From assembly GCF_009830945.1 (NCBI RefSeq), contig NZ_VWVV01000023.1:1-64000 (forward strand): 64,000 nt of DNA, given 5' to 3'. Shown piece after piece: positions 36,759 through 46,159 of the stretch (position 1 is its first letter; the number at the start of each line of letters is the position of its first letter). Made by a program: the position numbers and the translations under genes. The notes under the pieces were generated by a model. That model saw nothing but the letters and a program-made list of their open reading frames with translations. It was not told the origin of the DNA and ran no database searches. Source of the stretch: Nocardiopsis sp. FR4 (GTDB lineage Bacteria > Actinomycetota > Actinomycetes > Streptosporangiales > Streptosporangiaceae).

Positions 36759-37769
36759 ATGACTTCGATCCGCCCCCGACCAGCGACCATCACCGACATC
36801 GCCAGACAGGCGGGGGTGTCCACGGCGACCGTGTCGTACGTCCTCAACGACGCCCCGGCCGGAGCACGCATCCCCGAGGCGACCCGGGCCCGGGTGCGCG
36901 CGGTCGCCGACGAGCTGGGCTACGTCCCCCACGCCAGCGCGCGGTCGCTGCGCACCGGTTCCAGCAGCATGGTGCTGCACGTGCACCTGGACGTGGTGCA
37001 GGGCCAGCTGGCCTCGGAGTTCCTGTACGGCCTCACGCACGCGCTGCGCGAGCTGGGCTACACGCTCATGCAGTACGGGGCCGAGCGCAACCGCGGAGTG
37101 AAGGCCGCCCGCGGCTGGGCGGGCATGCGGCCCGCCGCCGTGATCGCCGGTTACGACCGGCTCACCCCCGCCGGGATCGACCTGCTGGGCAAGTCCGGCA
37201 TCCGGGTGGTCGCGGTGGGCGCCGACCCGGCCGAGGTCAAGGGCACCGGGCTGTCCACGCTGCGCATGGACAACCGCACGGTGGGCGAGGAGGCCGCCCG
37301 CCACCTGGTCGGACGCGGATACCGCGACCTGGCCGCCGTGATCCCCGCCGAGCCGCCCCTGCGCGGGATGGGCGAGGAGCGCCTGCGGGGTCTGCGCGAG
37401 GCGGCCGCGGCCGAGGGGGCGACCGTGCGCACCCAGGACATGGACTGGTCGCCCGAGTCGGCCGGGTCGGTCGTGCGCGCCTGGCTGGCGGAGGGGCTGC
37501 CCGAGGGGGTGTTCGGCTACAACGACGAGTTCAGCGGCCTGCTGCTGGGCGCCCTGCACGACGCGGGGGTGCGCGTGCCCGAACAGGTGGGGCTGGTCGG
37601 CGCCGACGACATCATGCTGTGCCACATGCTGCGCCCGAAGCTGACCACCGTGCGCCTGGAGGCCCAGGACCCCGGGGAGGTGGCCCGCCGGATCGTGGAG
37701 GTGGTCACCGAGCGCGCCGAGGTGCACCTGTCCCCGTGGAGGCCGGTGCTGGTCCGGCGCGGGACCTGA
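36759..37769 (+). CDS. LacI-family transcriptional regulator
   Basis: The 336-residue regulator has an N-terminal HTH (ATITDIARQAGVSTATVSYVLN, residues 9-30) and hinge helix (HASARSLRTGSS). A periplasmic-binding-protein-like effector domain (about 65-336) ends with GADDIMLCHMLRPKLTTVRL. Such regulators bind a sugar or sugar product and release operators. Similar operator sequences lie upstream of this gene and of the beta-glucosidase 2.9 kb downstream, so it probably controls uptake and hydrolysis of a beta-glucoside and autoregulates. The effector cannot be named from sequence. Confidence 0.9.
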   Translation: MTSIRPRPATITDIARQAGVSTATVSYVLNDAPAGARIPEATRARVRAVADELGYVPHASARSLRTGSSSMVLHVHLDVVQGQLASEFLYGLTHALRELGYTLMQYGAERNRGVKAARGWAGMRPAAVIAGYDRLTPAGIDLLGKSGIRVVAVGADPAEVKGTGLSTLRMDNRTVGEEAARHLVGRGYRDLAAVIPAEPPLRGMGEERLRGLREAAAAEGATVRTQDMDWSPESAGSVVRAWLAEGLPEGVFGYNDEFSGLLLGALHDAGVRVPEQVGLVGADDIMLCHMLRPKLTTVRLEAQDPGEVARRIVEVVTERAEVHLSPWRPVLVRRGT

Positions 37770-38120
37770 CCCGCCCCCGGACCCTCGTCAGGCGACGATC
37801 GCGGCCCCGGGCAGGAGGGCGGGCCCGCACAGAGCGGATCCGAGGACGGGCAGTCGCGCCTGCACCGAACCCGCTCCCGGGTCCGCGAACTGGGGCGGGA
37901 ACGTGATGTGGGAGACCACGGTCCTCGGGTTGGTTGGTGGGGTTGACCGGCGCGGGGCGACCGACGATGGCGGCCAGGATCCGGCCGGCCCCCGTGCCGG
38001 GAAGGTCCGGCCTCCGCTCCTCACGGATCATCCGCACCCCGGGGAAGGCGAGGTGGCCCGCGCCGGGAGCCGTTCGGCTCCCGGCGCGGGCGCGGGGGGC
38101 ACCCGTGAGGTGCCGGGACC
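37770..38120. other. Convergent gap between lacI and the GH3 gene
   Basis: No gene is supported in ~350 bases. The strong hairpin at 38057-38090 is listed separately. A 78-codon frame on the minus strand (37788-38024) has no recognisable family or ribosome binding site. Confidence 0.5.
38057..38090. terminator. 16-bp perfect hairpin after the GH3 gene
   Basis: CCCGCGCCGGGAGCCG (38057-38072), a TT loop, and its exact complement (38075-38090) lie 30 bases past the GH3 stop at 38121 on the minus strand. Confidence 0.75.
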
Positions 38121-40604
38121 CTACTCCACCTCGATCCGGACCGACAGGCGCGTGTCGCCGTGGGAGCGGCCCACGAGCAGGTCGTAGCCGCCGGGGACGT
38201 ACTCCCACTCGTCGGCGTCGGAGGCCCACACGCGCACGGCGTCGCGCGGCACGTCCACCTCCACCGCCACGGACTCCCCGGCGGACGCGGCGACCGCGGC
38301 GAACCCGGCCAGGACGCGGGCCGGGCGGTCGCCGGGCTCGTGCGGGGCGAGATAGACCTGCACGACCTCGCGGCCGTCCCGCTCCCCCGTGTTGGTCAGG
38401 TGCACGCGGACCCGGGCCAGCAGGGCCTCCCCGTCCTCGGAGACGGTCCCGGGCCCGCTCCGGAGGACCTCGACCGCGTCGTGGCGCCATCGGGTGTAGG
38501 ACAGTCCGTGCCCGAAGCAGAAGGCCGGGGCCGTCCCGGCGCGGTCCCAGGCCCGGTAGCCCACGAACACGCCCTCGGAGTAGTCGAGCGCGCCGTCGAC
38601 GGGGGCCACCTGGCTGACGGGCGCCTGGTCGAGCGCGGCCGGCCACGTGGTGGGCAGCCGCCCGGAGGGATCGCGACGGCCGAGCAGCACGTCGGCGAGC
38701 GCCCCGCCGAGTTCCTGCCCGCCGAACCAGGTCAACAGGATCGCGCCGACCCGCTCGCGCCAGGGCATCTCCACCGGCGCGCCCGCGTTGACCACGACCA
38801 CCGTGCGGTCGTTGGCCTCGGCCACGCGCGCCACCAGTTCGTCCTGGCGTCCGGGCAGCGTGAGCGAGGAGCGGTCGAAGCCCTCCGACTCCACGTCCTC
38901 GGTGGTGGCCACGACCACGACGGCCACGTCGGCCTCCCGGGCGGCCGACACGGCCTCCTCGATCAGGGCGTCGGCCCCGGCCATGGGCTCGCGGTGGGTG
39001 AGGGTGAAGCCGATGAACGCGAAGTCGCCCATGCCCAGGTCCTGGTGGGCCTTGGTGACGCTCACCCGCACCGGCTCGCCCGCGGCCAGTTCCACGGGAA
39101 CGGAGGCGGCGGGCGGGTCGAACATGGCCGCGGCCGGGTCGTCGCCCTCGAAGCGCAGCTCGTCGTCCAGCACCACCCGGTCGCCGACGGTGAGGACGTA
39201 GCGTCCGGCGCCGGAGACGCCGAACAGGTGCTCGCCGCCGGTGGCGGGAGTGTGGGTACCGCTCACCTCGACGCTGTCCAGCTCGGCGTTGGAGACGCCC
39301 TCGGGCAGCTCGCCGATCCAGCGGGCGGTGCCGTCGGGCAGCGCCTCGGTGGCCAGGACGCGCCCGTCGGCGGCCCGGAAGGTGGCGGTGAGCGAACCGG
39401 GCAGGGCGGGCAGGTTCGCACGGGGGTCGGCGCCCACGGCGTGCACCAGCTCCACGTCCCCGGGCAGGGCGGCGCGCAGCCCCTCCAGCGGGGTGACCGT
39501 GCGCTCGGCGAAGACGCTGGCGCTGCCGCCGCCGCTGGTGCGGGCCTCGGAGGCGGCGAGCCCGATGAGCGCCACCCGGCGCAGGCGCGCGGGCTCCAGG
39601 GGCAGCGCGGCGTCCTCGTTGCGCAGCAGCACGAAGGAGCGGGCGGCCACCTCGCGGGCCACCTCGCGCCCGTCCAGGGGCGCGGGGCGCTCGGCGGGGG
39701 CGACGACGGGCTCGGCGCCCTCCAGCAGGCCCACCCGGGCGGCGAGCAGCAGCACCCGGCGGGCCATGGCCTCCACCGCCTTCTCCGGGACCCGGCCGTC
39801 GCGGACGGCGTCGACCAGGTGCTGGCCGTAGACGGTGTTGGGCCCGGGCATGGCCACGTCGAGCCCGGCCAGGGCGTCGCGGACGGTGTCGCGGGCCGCG
39901 GTCCAGTCCGAGACGAGGAAGCCGTCGAAGCCCCACTCCTCGCGCAGGACGGCGTTGAGCTCGGCGTGCTCGGTCATGGTGGTGCCGTTGACCTTGTTGT
40001 AGGAGGCCATCACGCCCCAGGGCCGCGCCCGGGCCACGATGCGCTCGAAGGGCGCCAGGTAGATCTCGCGCAGGGTGCGCCCGTCGGCGCGCACGTCGAC
40101 GGTGAAGCGGTCGGTCTCGGAGTCGTTGGCCACGAAGTGCTTGACGGTGGTGGCCACGCCTCCGTCCTGCACGCCCCGGACGTAGGCGGCACCGATCTCC
40201 CCGGTCAGGTAGGGGTCCTCGGAGTAGGTCTCGAAGTGGCGCCCTCCCAGGGGGGAGCGGTGCATGTTGACGGCGGGGGCCAGCAGGACGTGCACGCCCT
40301 TGCGGTGGGCCTCCTGCGCGAGCAGGTGACCGGCGGTGCGCACCAGGTCGCGGTCCCAGGTGGCGGCGACGGCGGTGGGGCTGGGCAGCTGGACCGAGGG
40401 GTCGTTCGGGGTCCAGCGCTCGCCGCGCACCCCGACGGGCCCGTCGGACATCACCAGGCGGCCCAGACCGATGTCGGGGTTGGCGGCGATCGCCCACATG
40501 GACTCGCCGGAGAGCAGGCGGACCCGGCCCTCCAGGTCGAGTGCGGCCAGCGCGGCCTCCACCCGGCGTGCGCGGGCGAGATCGGCGTCGTTCGGTGTGC
40601 TCAT
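38121..40604 (-). CDS. GH3 beta-glucosidase with PA14 insert and Fn3-like end
   Basis: It hydrolyses terminal beta-glucosides by a retaining mechanism. The 827-residue protein has an N-terminal TIM-barrel domain with KHFVANDSE and nucleophile Asp233 in GFLVSDW. The alpha/beta sandwich (ARTSGGGSASVF... to GGQELGGAL) is interrupted by a PA14-like beta domain (about residues 390-530). A C-terminal fibronectin-like domain carries FGHGLSYT and NTGERDGREVVQVY. No signal peptide is seen, so it is probably cytoplasmic and acts on imported oligosaccharides. The LacI-type operator at 40677-40690, 73 bases upstream, indicates substrate induction. Confidence 0.93.
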   Translation of the reverse strand: MSTPNDADLARARRVEAALAALDLEGRVRLLSGESMWAIAANPDIGLGRLVMSDGPVGVRGERWTPNDPSVQLPSPTAVAATWDRDLVRTAGHLLAQEAHRKGVHVLLAPAVNMHRSPLGGRHFETYSEDPYLTGEIGAAYVRGVQDGGVATTVKHFVANDSETDRFTVDVRADGRTLREIYLAPFERIVARARPWGVMASYNKVNGTTMTEHAELNAVLREEWGFDGFLVSDWTAARDTVRDALAGLDVAMPGPNTVYGQHLVDAVRDGRVPEKAVEAMARRVLLLAARVGLLEGAEPVVAPAERPAPLDGREVAREVAARSFVLLRNEDAALPLEPARLRRVALIGLAASEARTSGGGSASVFAERTVTPLEGLRAALPGDVELVHAVGADPRANLPALPGSLTATFRAADGRVLATEALPDGTARWIGELPEGVSNAELDSVEVSGTHTPATGGEHLFGVSGAGRYVLTVGDRVVLDDELRFEGDDPAAAMFDPPAASVPVELAAGEPVRVSVTKAHQDLGMGDFAFIGFTLTHREPMAGADALIEEAVSAAREADVAVVVVATTEDVESEGFDRSSLTLPGRQDELVARVAEANDRTVVVVNAGAPVEMPWRERVGAILLTWFGGQELGGALADVLLGRRDPSGRLPTTWPAALDQAPVSQVAPVDGALDYSEGVFVGYRAWDRAGTAPAFCFGHGLSYTRWRHDAVEVLRSGPGTVSEDGEALLARVRVHLTNTGERDGREVVQVYLAPHEPGDRPARVLAGFAAVAASAGESVAVEVDVPRDAVRVWASDADEWEYVPGGYDLLVGRSHGDTRLSVRIEVE

Positions 40605-40676
40605 GTACTGCTCCCGGGGCTGCGTGGCTGCGACAGGGAATTGACCTACTGGGTGGTCGGTAAAATCGAACCTCAG

Positions 40677-40690
40677 GTTAAACGCTTAAC
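40677..40690. promoter_or_regulatory. LacI-type operator upstream of GH3 gene
   Basis: GTTAAACGCTTAAC is a near-perfect palindrome (GTTAA, central ACGC, TTAAC). It has the same GTTAnnCGnTTAA core as the two sites upstream of lacI. It sits between the GH3 gene and a divergent TetR gene. Confidence 0.7.
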
Positions 40691-40785
40691 TTGGGCTTGT
40701 GAAGTCCCCGGTCCGTACTGTTCGCCCGGAGGGGGCTCCTCGCCCGGGAGCACGACCGCCGTTCCGCCGACAGCCTGGAGAGCCC

Positions 40786-41403
40786 ATGACCGAGCCGACG
40801 CCTCCCCCCGCCGCCCGCCGCGGTCGCGGACGGCCGCCCGCGACCGCGCGGCGCGAGCAGATCGTGTCCGCCGCCCTGGCGGAGTTCGCCGAGAACGGGT
40901 TCCGGGGCAGCTCGCTGGCGGCGGTCGCCGAGCGGGTGGGGCTCAGCCAGCAGGGGCTGCTGCACCACTTCCCCAGCAAGGAGGCGCTCCTGGTGGCGGT
41001 GCTCGCCCGCCGCGACGAGGTGGACGGCGCCGAGCTCGGGGAGGAGGCGGACCTCTCCGGGACGGCGCGGTTGGTCGCCCTCAACACCGAGCGCCCCGGG
41101 CTCGTACGGCTCTACTCGCTGCTGGCCGCCGAGGCGGTCACCGAGGACCACCCCGCGGGCGACTACTTCCGCGAGCGCTACGCCCGGCTGCGCACGGCCA
41201 TCGCCCGGAACGTGCGCGAGCGCCACGGCGAGCGCCTGGCGGGCGGGGCCACCCCCGAACAGGTCGCCGCGCTGCTCGTGGCAGCGATGGACGGCCTCCA
41301 GCTCCAGTGGCTCCACGACCCCGAAGCCGTGGACATGCCCGACTTGGTCGGTCTGCTCACCGATGTCCTGCGTGGCGGGGAGCGGCCCGGCACCGGGGAC
41401 TGA
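40786..41403 (+). CDS. TetR-family transcriptional regulator
   Basis: The 205-residue regulator has an N-terminal HTH (about residues 20-66): QIVSAALAEFAENGFRGSSL, then AVAERVGLSQQGLLHHFPSK. A helical ligand domain follows with a TetR_C-like LLVAAMDGLQLQWLHDPEAVDM region. The ATG at 40786 is preceded by GGAG; the upstream in-frame ATG at 40699 adds unlikely sequence. It is divergent from the beta-glucosidase, a typical place for a TetR repressor acting on its neighbour. However, the LacI-type operator in the same gap points to another regulator for that gene. The ligand is unknown. Confidence 0.88.
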   Translation: MTEPTPPPAARRGRGRPPATARREQIVSAALAEFAENGFRGSSLAAVAERVGLSQQGLLHHFPSKEALLVAVLARRDEVDGAELGEEADLSGTARLVALNTERPGLVRLYSLLAAEAVTEDHPAGDYFRERYARLRTAIARNVRERHGERLAGGATPEQVAALLVAAMDGLQLQWLHDPEAVDMPDLVGLLTDVLRGGERPGTGD

Positions 41404-41417
41404 CACCATAGGCCCTC

Positions 41418-42752
41418 ATGGACGGCCTCGCACTCGTACTCACGCTCCTCGTCGGACTGGCGGTCGGAGCCGCCGTGGGATGGCTGCTCGCCCGCGGCCG
41501 GGAGGCCGAGGCCCGGGCCGACGCGCGCGCCGCCCGGGAGCACGCCGCCTACGTCGAGGAACAGCTCACCGACCGGTTCCGTTCCCTGTCCGCGCAGGCC
41601 CTGGACCAGAGCGGCCAGCGCTTCCTGGAGATGGCGGAGGGGCGGCTGCGCGCGGTCAGCGCCGAGGCCGGGAGCGACCTGGAGGAGCGCAGGCGCGCGG
41701 TGGAGCGCATGGTCGGCCCGCTCACCGAGACCCTGGACCGCGTGGAGCGCCAGCTGCGGGAGGCCGACGCGGGCCGGGCCGCCGCGCACGCCGAGCTGGC
41801 CCGGCAGATCGAGTACGTGCGCGAGGGCTCCGAGCGGCTGCGCGACCAGACCCAGTCCCTGGTGACCGCGCTGCGCCGTCCCGAGGCGCGCGGCCGGTGG
41901 GGCGAGCTCCAGCTGCGCCGGGTCGCGGAGCTGGCCGGGATGGGCGCGCACTGCGACTTCGAGGAACAGGCCGCCACGCGCGACGGGACGCGGCGGCCGG
42001 ACATGGTGGTGCGCCTGGCGGGCGGCAAGAACATCGTGGTGGACTCCAAGGTGCCGCTGGCCGCCTACCTGGACGCCGTGGAGTCGGGGCCGGAGGAGTC
42101 GGCGCGGCACCTGCGGGTCCACGCCCGGCACCTGCGCACCCACGTGGACCAGCTGGCCGCCAAGTCGTACTGGTCGGCCTTCACCCCGGCACCGGAGTTC
42201 GTGGTGCTGTTCATCCCCGGCGAGGCCTTCCTGGCCCCGGCCCTGGAGTACGACCCGGAGCTGCTGGAGCACGCGATGGCGCGGCGGGTGCACATCGCCA
42301 CGCCCACGACGCTGATCTCCCTGCTGCGCACGGCGCACTACGCGTGGCAGCAGCAGGCCCTGAGCGAGAACGCGCGGGCGGTGTTCGACCTGGGCAAGCA
42401 GCTGCACGAGCGGCTGGGGACCCTGGGCGGGCACGTGGAGGGACTGGGCCGGGCCCTGAACCGGACGGTGGCCGCCTACAACCAGACCGTGGGGTCGCTG
42501 GAGAGCCGGGTACTGGTGACGGCCCGCAGGTTCCGGGACCTGGGCCTGGTGGACGGGGAGCTGGAGCGGCCCTCGGGTGTGGAGGAGCGGCCGCGCACGG
42601 TGGCCGCCCCCGAACTGGCCGAACCCGGACTGGACGGATCCGGACTGGACGGGCCCGGAGGCAACGGGGCCGGACCGGACGGGATCGCGCTGGACGGCGC
42701 GGCCGGAAACGGGTCCCCGCACGGGCACGGCGAGAGCGTCCGCGGTTCCTGA
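41418..42752 (+). CDS. rmuC: DNA recombination protein RmuC
   Basis: RmuC limits DNA inversions and is related to restriction-like nucleases. The 444-residue protein has an N-terminal membrane helix (about 4-25), a long coiled coil (about 30-150), and the RmuC core from RWGELQLRRVAELAGM through the nuclease-like strand KNIVVDSKVPL to FVVLFIPGEAFLAPAL and RVHIATPTTLISLLRT. The last ~60 residues are a Gly/Asp-rich tail with repeated LDGxGLDGPG units. CATAGG lies 5 bases before the ATG with no ribosome binding site, suggesting a leaderless start close behind the TetR gene. Confidence 0.93.
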   Translation: MDGLALVLTLLVGLAVGAAVGWLLARGREAEARADARAAREHAAYVEEQLTDRFRSLSAQALDQSGQRFLEMAEGRLRAVSAEAGSDLEERRRAVERMVGPLTETLDRVERQLREADAGRAAAHAELARQIEYVREGSERLRDQTQSLVTALRRPEARGRWGELQLRRVAELAGMGAHCDFEEQAATRDGTRRPDMVVRLAGGKNIVVDSKVPLAAYLDAVESGPEESARHLRVHARHLRTHVDQLAAKSYWSAFTPAPEFVVLFIPGEAFLAPALEYDPELLEHAMARRVHIATPTTLISLLRTAHYAWQQQALSENARAVFDLGKQLHERLGTLGGHVEGLGRALNRTVAAYNQTVGSLESRVLVTARRFRDLGLVDGELERPSGVEERPRTVAAPELAEPGLDGSGLDGPGGNGAGPDGIALDGAAGNGSPHGHGESVRGS

Positions 42753-42939
42753 GATCGGCGGGCCCGCACGCGCCCGGCCGCCCCCGCCGGGCGGACGAGT
42801 CGGACCCGCGACCGCGAAACACCGGAACCGCGACGCCCCATCCCGGTGTCCAAGGGGTGGAAGCCGTGTTCGTAGCGGATGGGGCAAGTATCCGAAAGGA
42901 CGACACGTTCCCTGGAAAAGACACCGAACATTCACCAGA

Positions 42940-42971
42940 AGTGACACACTAAACACTGTGAGTAACACACT
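42940..42971. promoter_or_regulatory. Direct repeats in front of the DUF6542 gene
   Basis: AGTGACACACT (42940-42950) and AGTAACACACT (42961-42971) are spaced by 21 bp, two helical turns, just upstream of the ribosome binding site GGGAGG. TAAACACTGT between them could be a -10 region. This would suit a dimeric regulator. Confidence 0.4.
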
Positions 42972-42987
42972 TGGGAGGCGGACGGCT

Positions 42988-43530
42988 ATGCCCCCGCGCA
43001 AGGCGGACGGTCCGGAGCCCGGACACGCACCGTACTTCGTGCGGTCCGACGGTCGCGGCCGGAACGTGCCGCGCGCCAGAAGGGACCGCGCGGCCGAACC
43101 GGAGAAACCGAAGGAGGGCGCTCCGCGGCGCCCGCCCCGTCTGACCGGACGCGGCGGCGTGCTGGCCATCACGCTGTTCAGCTTCGCCGGAACCATGATC
43201 GCGCACTGGGCGGGCACCCCCGCGGCCCCGGGCATCGCCTTCACCCTCGCGTGCCTGGTCAGCGTGTGCATGGTGCGGCCCAGCGACCTGCTGTCGCTGT
43301 CGGTGAGCCCGCCCATCGCGTTCTTCGCGGCCGTGGTCGCCGCCGAGAGCGCGCTCGCCCTGGGCAGCGACGGGTTCGCCCGGGTGATGATCCTGGGGCT
43401 GGCCTCGCGCCTGGCCGAGGTGGCGCCGTGGCTGTTCCTGGGGACGGCGCTGGTGCTGGTGATCGGGGTGTTCCGGGGCCTGCCCGGCAACATCCGCGAC
43501 CTGGGCGACGAGCTGAACGGACGCCGCTAG
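42988..43530 (+). CDS. DUF6542-type membrane protein
   Basis: The 180-residue protein has a basic, Pro-rich cytoplasmic start (about 1-50) and four membrane helices (from GGVLAITLFSFAGTMIAHW to WLFLGTALVLVIGVFRGL). The VSVCMVRPSDLLSLSVSPPI segment is typical of the DUF6542 family found beside xseA/xseB or ispH in actinobacteria. Its function is unknown. GGGAGG precedes the ATG at 42988. It is convergent with xseB, with a 31-base gap. Confidence 0.8.
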   Translation: MPPRKADGPEPGHAPYFVRSDGRGRNVPRARRDRAAEPEKPKEGAPRRPPRLTGRGGVLAITLFSFAGTMIAHWAGTPAAPGIAFTLACLVSVCMVRPSDLLSLSVSPPIAFFAAVVAAESALALGSDGFARVMILGLASRLAEVAPWLFLGTALVLVIGVFRGLPGNIRDLGDELNGRR

Positions 43531-43561
43531 GGCGTGCGCGACGGACCCGGGACGGCCTCCC

Positions 43562-43846
43562 TCAGAAGGGCGTGTCCCCGCTGTCCCCCTCGTCCCCGCT
43601 CCGGCGCTCGTCCACGGCGGCGGCCAGCTTGGCGCGGGCTCCCTCCAGCCACTGCTCGCAGACGCGGGCGAGCTCCTCACCGCGCTCCCACAACGCCAGG
43701 GACTCCTTCAGGCTGAGCCCGCCGGACTCCAGCTGGCGCACGACGTCGTTCAGCTCCTCCCGGCTCTCCTCGTAGCTGAGCTCCGGTTCGGCGGCGGTGT
43801 CGTTCGCGCTCTCGCGAGCTTGGTCCCTGGTGCCCTTGGCTGCCAT
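43562..43846 (-). CDS. xseB: Exodeoxyribonuclease VII small subunit
   Basis: XseB is the helical small subunit that binds XseA in several copies to form ExoVII. The 94-residue protein has the signature SYEESREELNDVVRQLESGG, then SLKESLALWERGEELARVCE and an acidic tail. The ATG at 43846 follows the xseA stop by 2 bases, so the two are translationally coupled. The same frame stays open far upstream inside xseA; that is not coding. Confidence 0.95.
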   Translation of the reverse strand: MAAKGTRDQARESANDTAAEPELSYEESREELNDVVRQLESGGLSLKESLALWERGEELARVCEQWLEGARAKLAAAVDERRSGDEGDSGDTPF

Positions 43847-43848
43847 CG

Positions 43849-45081
43849 TTACTCCCCCTCGGCGGTGTCTTCGGTGTGGACCGTCTCCACTGTGGCGGTC
43901 AGGCTGTCCTCGGCGAAGCGCACGCGCAGGGACTCGCCCACGTCGGGCTCCACGGCCGACCGGACCACCGAGCCGTCCCGGCGCTGCACGATGGCGTATC
44001 CGCGGGCCAGCGTGGTGGCCGGGGACAGGGCGTGCAGGCGGGCCCGGGTGTGGCCGAGGCCGTCGGCGGCGCGGTCCAGCGACACGGTCAGGCTCCGGCG
44101 GGCCCGGTCGCGCAGGTCGAGGACCTGTTCGGCGAGCCGCTCGACCTCGCGGACCGGGCTGGCCAGCACCGGACGGGAGCGGATGCCCTCCAGCCAGGCC
44201 CGTTCGCGGTCCAGTCCCCCCTTGAGCACGCGTCTGCCCCTGTCGCGGAGCTGGCGGATGATCTCCAGCTGCTCGCCGACGTCGGGGACGGTCTTCTTGG
44301 CGGCGTCGGTGGGCGTGGAGGCGCGCACGTCGGCGACGTAGTCCAGCAGCGGCGTGTCCTGCTCGTGCCCGATCGCGCTGACCACCGGCGTGCCCGCGGC
44401 GGCGACGGCGCGCACGAGGGCCTCGTCGGAGAAGGGCAGCAGGTCCTCCAGGGAGCCGCCGCCCCTGGCGATGACGATGACGTCGACCTCGGGATGCGAG
44501 TCGAGGTCCTTGAGCGCCTCCAGCACCTCGCGCACGGCCCGGTCGCCCTGGACCGCGACCGGGCGCACCTCGAAGCGCACGGCGGGCCAGCGGCGGCGGC
44601 CGTTCTCCAGCACGTCGCGTTCCGCGGCGGAGTCGCGCCCGCAGACCAGGCCGACGGTGTTGGGCAGGAAGGGCAGGGGGCGCTTGCGCTCGGCGTCGAA
44701 GAGGCCCTCCGCGGCCAGCGTGCGGCGCAGCTGTTCGAGGCGGGCCAGGAGCTCGCCCAGGCCCACGTGGCGGATCTCCAGGGCGCGCAGCGAGAAGGTG
44801 CCGCGAACCTCGTAGAAGTCGGGTTTGGCGTGCACGACCACGCGGGCGCCGGGTTCTGGCGGCGGGCTCTGCGCGTCCAGGACGGAGGTCTGGCAGACCA
44901 CGCGGACCGAGACGTTGGCCACGGGGTCGCGCAGCGTGATGTAGGCCATGCGGCCGCGCCGGTTGAGCTCGGCGATCTGGCCCTCGACCCAGATCCGGCC
45001 CAGGCGGCCGATCCACTGGCCCACCGCGTTGAGGACGACGCGTACCGGCTGCGGCGCCTCGGGGGAACTCTCCATGCCCAT
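43849..45081 (-). CDS. xseA: Exodeoxyribonuclease VII large subunit
   Basis: The catalytic subunit of ExoVII degrades single-stranded DNA from both ends. The 410-residue protein has an N-terminal OB fold ([21 protein letters not shown]). The nuclease domain carries [19 protein letters not shown], then [21 protein letters not shown] and AAKKTVPD. A coiled-coil region and a C-terminal [16 protein letters not shown] motif follow. ATG at 45081 or 45075 are both possible; the former is given. Length is normal. It forms an operon with xseB. Confidence 0.95.
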   Translation of the reverse strand: MGMESSPEAPQPVRVVLNAVGQWIGRLGRIWVEGQIAELNRRGRMAYITLRDPVANVSVRVVCQTSVLDAQSPPPEPGARVVVHAKPDFYEVRGTFSLRALEIRHVGLGELLARLEQLRRTLAAEGLFDAERKRPLPFLPNTVGLVCGRDSAAERDVLENGRRRWPAVRFEVRPVAVQGDRAVREVLEALKDLDSHPEVDVIVIARGGGSLEDLLPFSDEALVRAVAAAGTPVVSAIGHEQDTPLLDYVADVRASTPTDAAKKTVPDVGEQLEIIRQLRDRGRRVLKGGLDRERAWLEGIRSRPVLASPVREVERLAEQVLDLRDRARRSLTVSLDRAADGLGHTRARLHALSPATTLARGYAIVQRRDGSVVRSAVEPDVGESLRVRFAEDSLTATVETVHTEDTAEGE

Positions 45082-45178
45082 GACCCGAAGCCTAGGTGAG
45101 GGCGCCGACAGTTCGGGGCAGGCCCGCCAGGCACCGAGGGCGGGGCGGCCGGCCCCGCCGACGGCCCCGGCGGGACCG

Positions 45179-45859
45179 CTAGACCTCGGCCTCCAGCTTG
45201 GCGATGCGGTTGTCGTACATCTTGATGAACTCGGGGCGGCCCTGGTGGGCGACCTCGTAGGCGCGCAGGTCGCGGACCTGGTCGATGGTGAGCTTGCGCA
45301 GGCGGGCGCGGACCGAGGGCAGGGTGAGCTCGTCGTAGGTGGGCACGGCGAGGTCCTCGGCGGAGGGGGCGGCGCCCTTGCGGACCCGCTCCAGGACCTC
45401 GTCGCTGGCGACCGTGGTGTGCGCCTCGGCGGCCTCCAGCTCCTCGGCGATCACCTCGACCGCCTCGGTGACGTCGGCGGTGGCCGGGGTGGCGGGCTCG
45501 GTGCGGGGCTCCAGGCCGCCGTCCGCGTCCTCGGCCTTGGCGGGCTCGGCGGGCCCCTCCGTCTTGGCCTCTTCGGCGGGTCCCTCGGCCTTGGCGGGCT
45601 TGTCCGAAACGGCCCCGGCGGGCTCGGCGGGCTTGTTCGCCTCAGCGGGCTCTTCCCCGGCCTTCACCGGCTCGGCGGACTCCCCGGCGGGGGTCCCGGT
45701 GGTCGCGGCCTCGTCCCGGGTCTCCTCGACCGCGGGGGCCGTGGTGGCGTCGGCCTTGGCCTCGGCCGTGTTCTCGGCCGCGGGGGCGGCCTGGTCCTTG
45801 CGCCCGAAGATGCCCTTGACCAGGGTGACCAGCTTCGTGGCGAGCGTCGGGTTCGACAT
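45179..45859 (-). CDS. Ala/Pro/Glu-rich protein with lipid-droplet-protein-type C-terminus
   Basis: The 226-residue protein begins [20 protein letters not shown], an amphipathic start, followed by a ~110-residue low-complexity Ala/Glu/Pro/Lys region. The ordered C-terminus (about 165-226) reads [20 protein letters not shown], then [20 protein letters not shown] and ends IAKLEAEV. That tail resembles the C-terminus of actinobacterial proteins annotated as lipid-droplet-associated and often found near xseA and ispH. The function is uncertain. The low-complexity part contains many imperfect AEPAEGPAK-type repeats. Confidence 0.7.
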   Translation of the reverse strand: MSNPTLATKLVTLVKGIFGRKDQAAPAAENTAEAKADATTAPAVEETRDEAATTGTPAGESAEPVKAGEEPAEANKPAEPAGAVSDKPAKAEGPAEEAKTEGPAEPAKAEDADGGLEPRTEPATPATADVTEAVEVIAEELEAAEAHTTVASDEVLERVRKGAAPSAEDLAVPTYDELTLPSVRARLRKLTIDQVRDLRAYEVAHQGRPEFIKMYDNRIAKLEAEV

Positions 45860-46159
45860 AGGACGGGGGCTCCTGATGCTCTCGGCGGGTGGGGGTGAGC
45901 GGCGCGCGACCAGCAAACCAGCAGGGCCGAGTTGAGGGCGAACCGCCTGTGAACAGATGCGATGGTGAACCAGGATAGAGGAGGGAGGAACACCATGAGC
46001 AGGCGATAAGTGAACGATTTCGCCACGTCGCAGCCCAACCGGACACCCGCCGTCGCGGTAGTGTCACCATGACCCCGGTTCGGCGGCGGCTACGGGCTCC
46101 ACCATGCCTTTTCCCCGGACCCGGGCCGTAGACCCCTCAAGCCACCTAGGATGTAACGC

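Noticed and set aside
37788-38024. 78-codon minus-strand frame between lacI and the GH3 gene
   Set aside because: No family similarity or ribosome binding site was seen; it could be a relic but nothing supports it.
43562-45016. 484-codon frame that includes xseB and extends upstream through xseA
   Set aside because: Only the last 94 codons carry XseB sequence. The upstream part is Arg/Pro/Gly-rich out-of-frame xseA.
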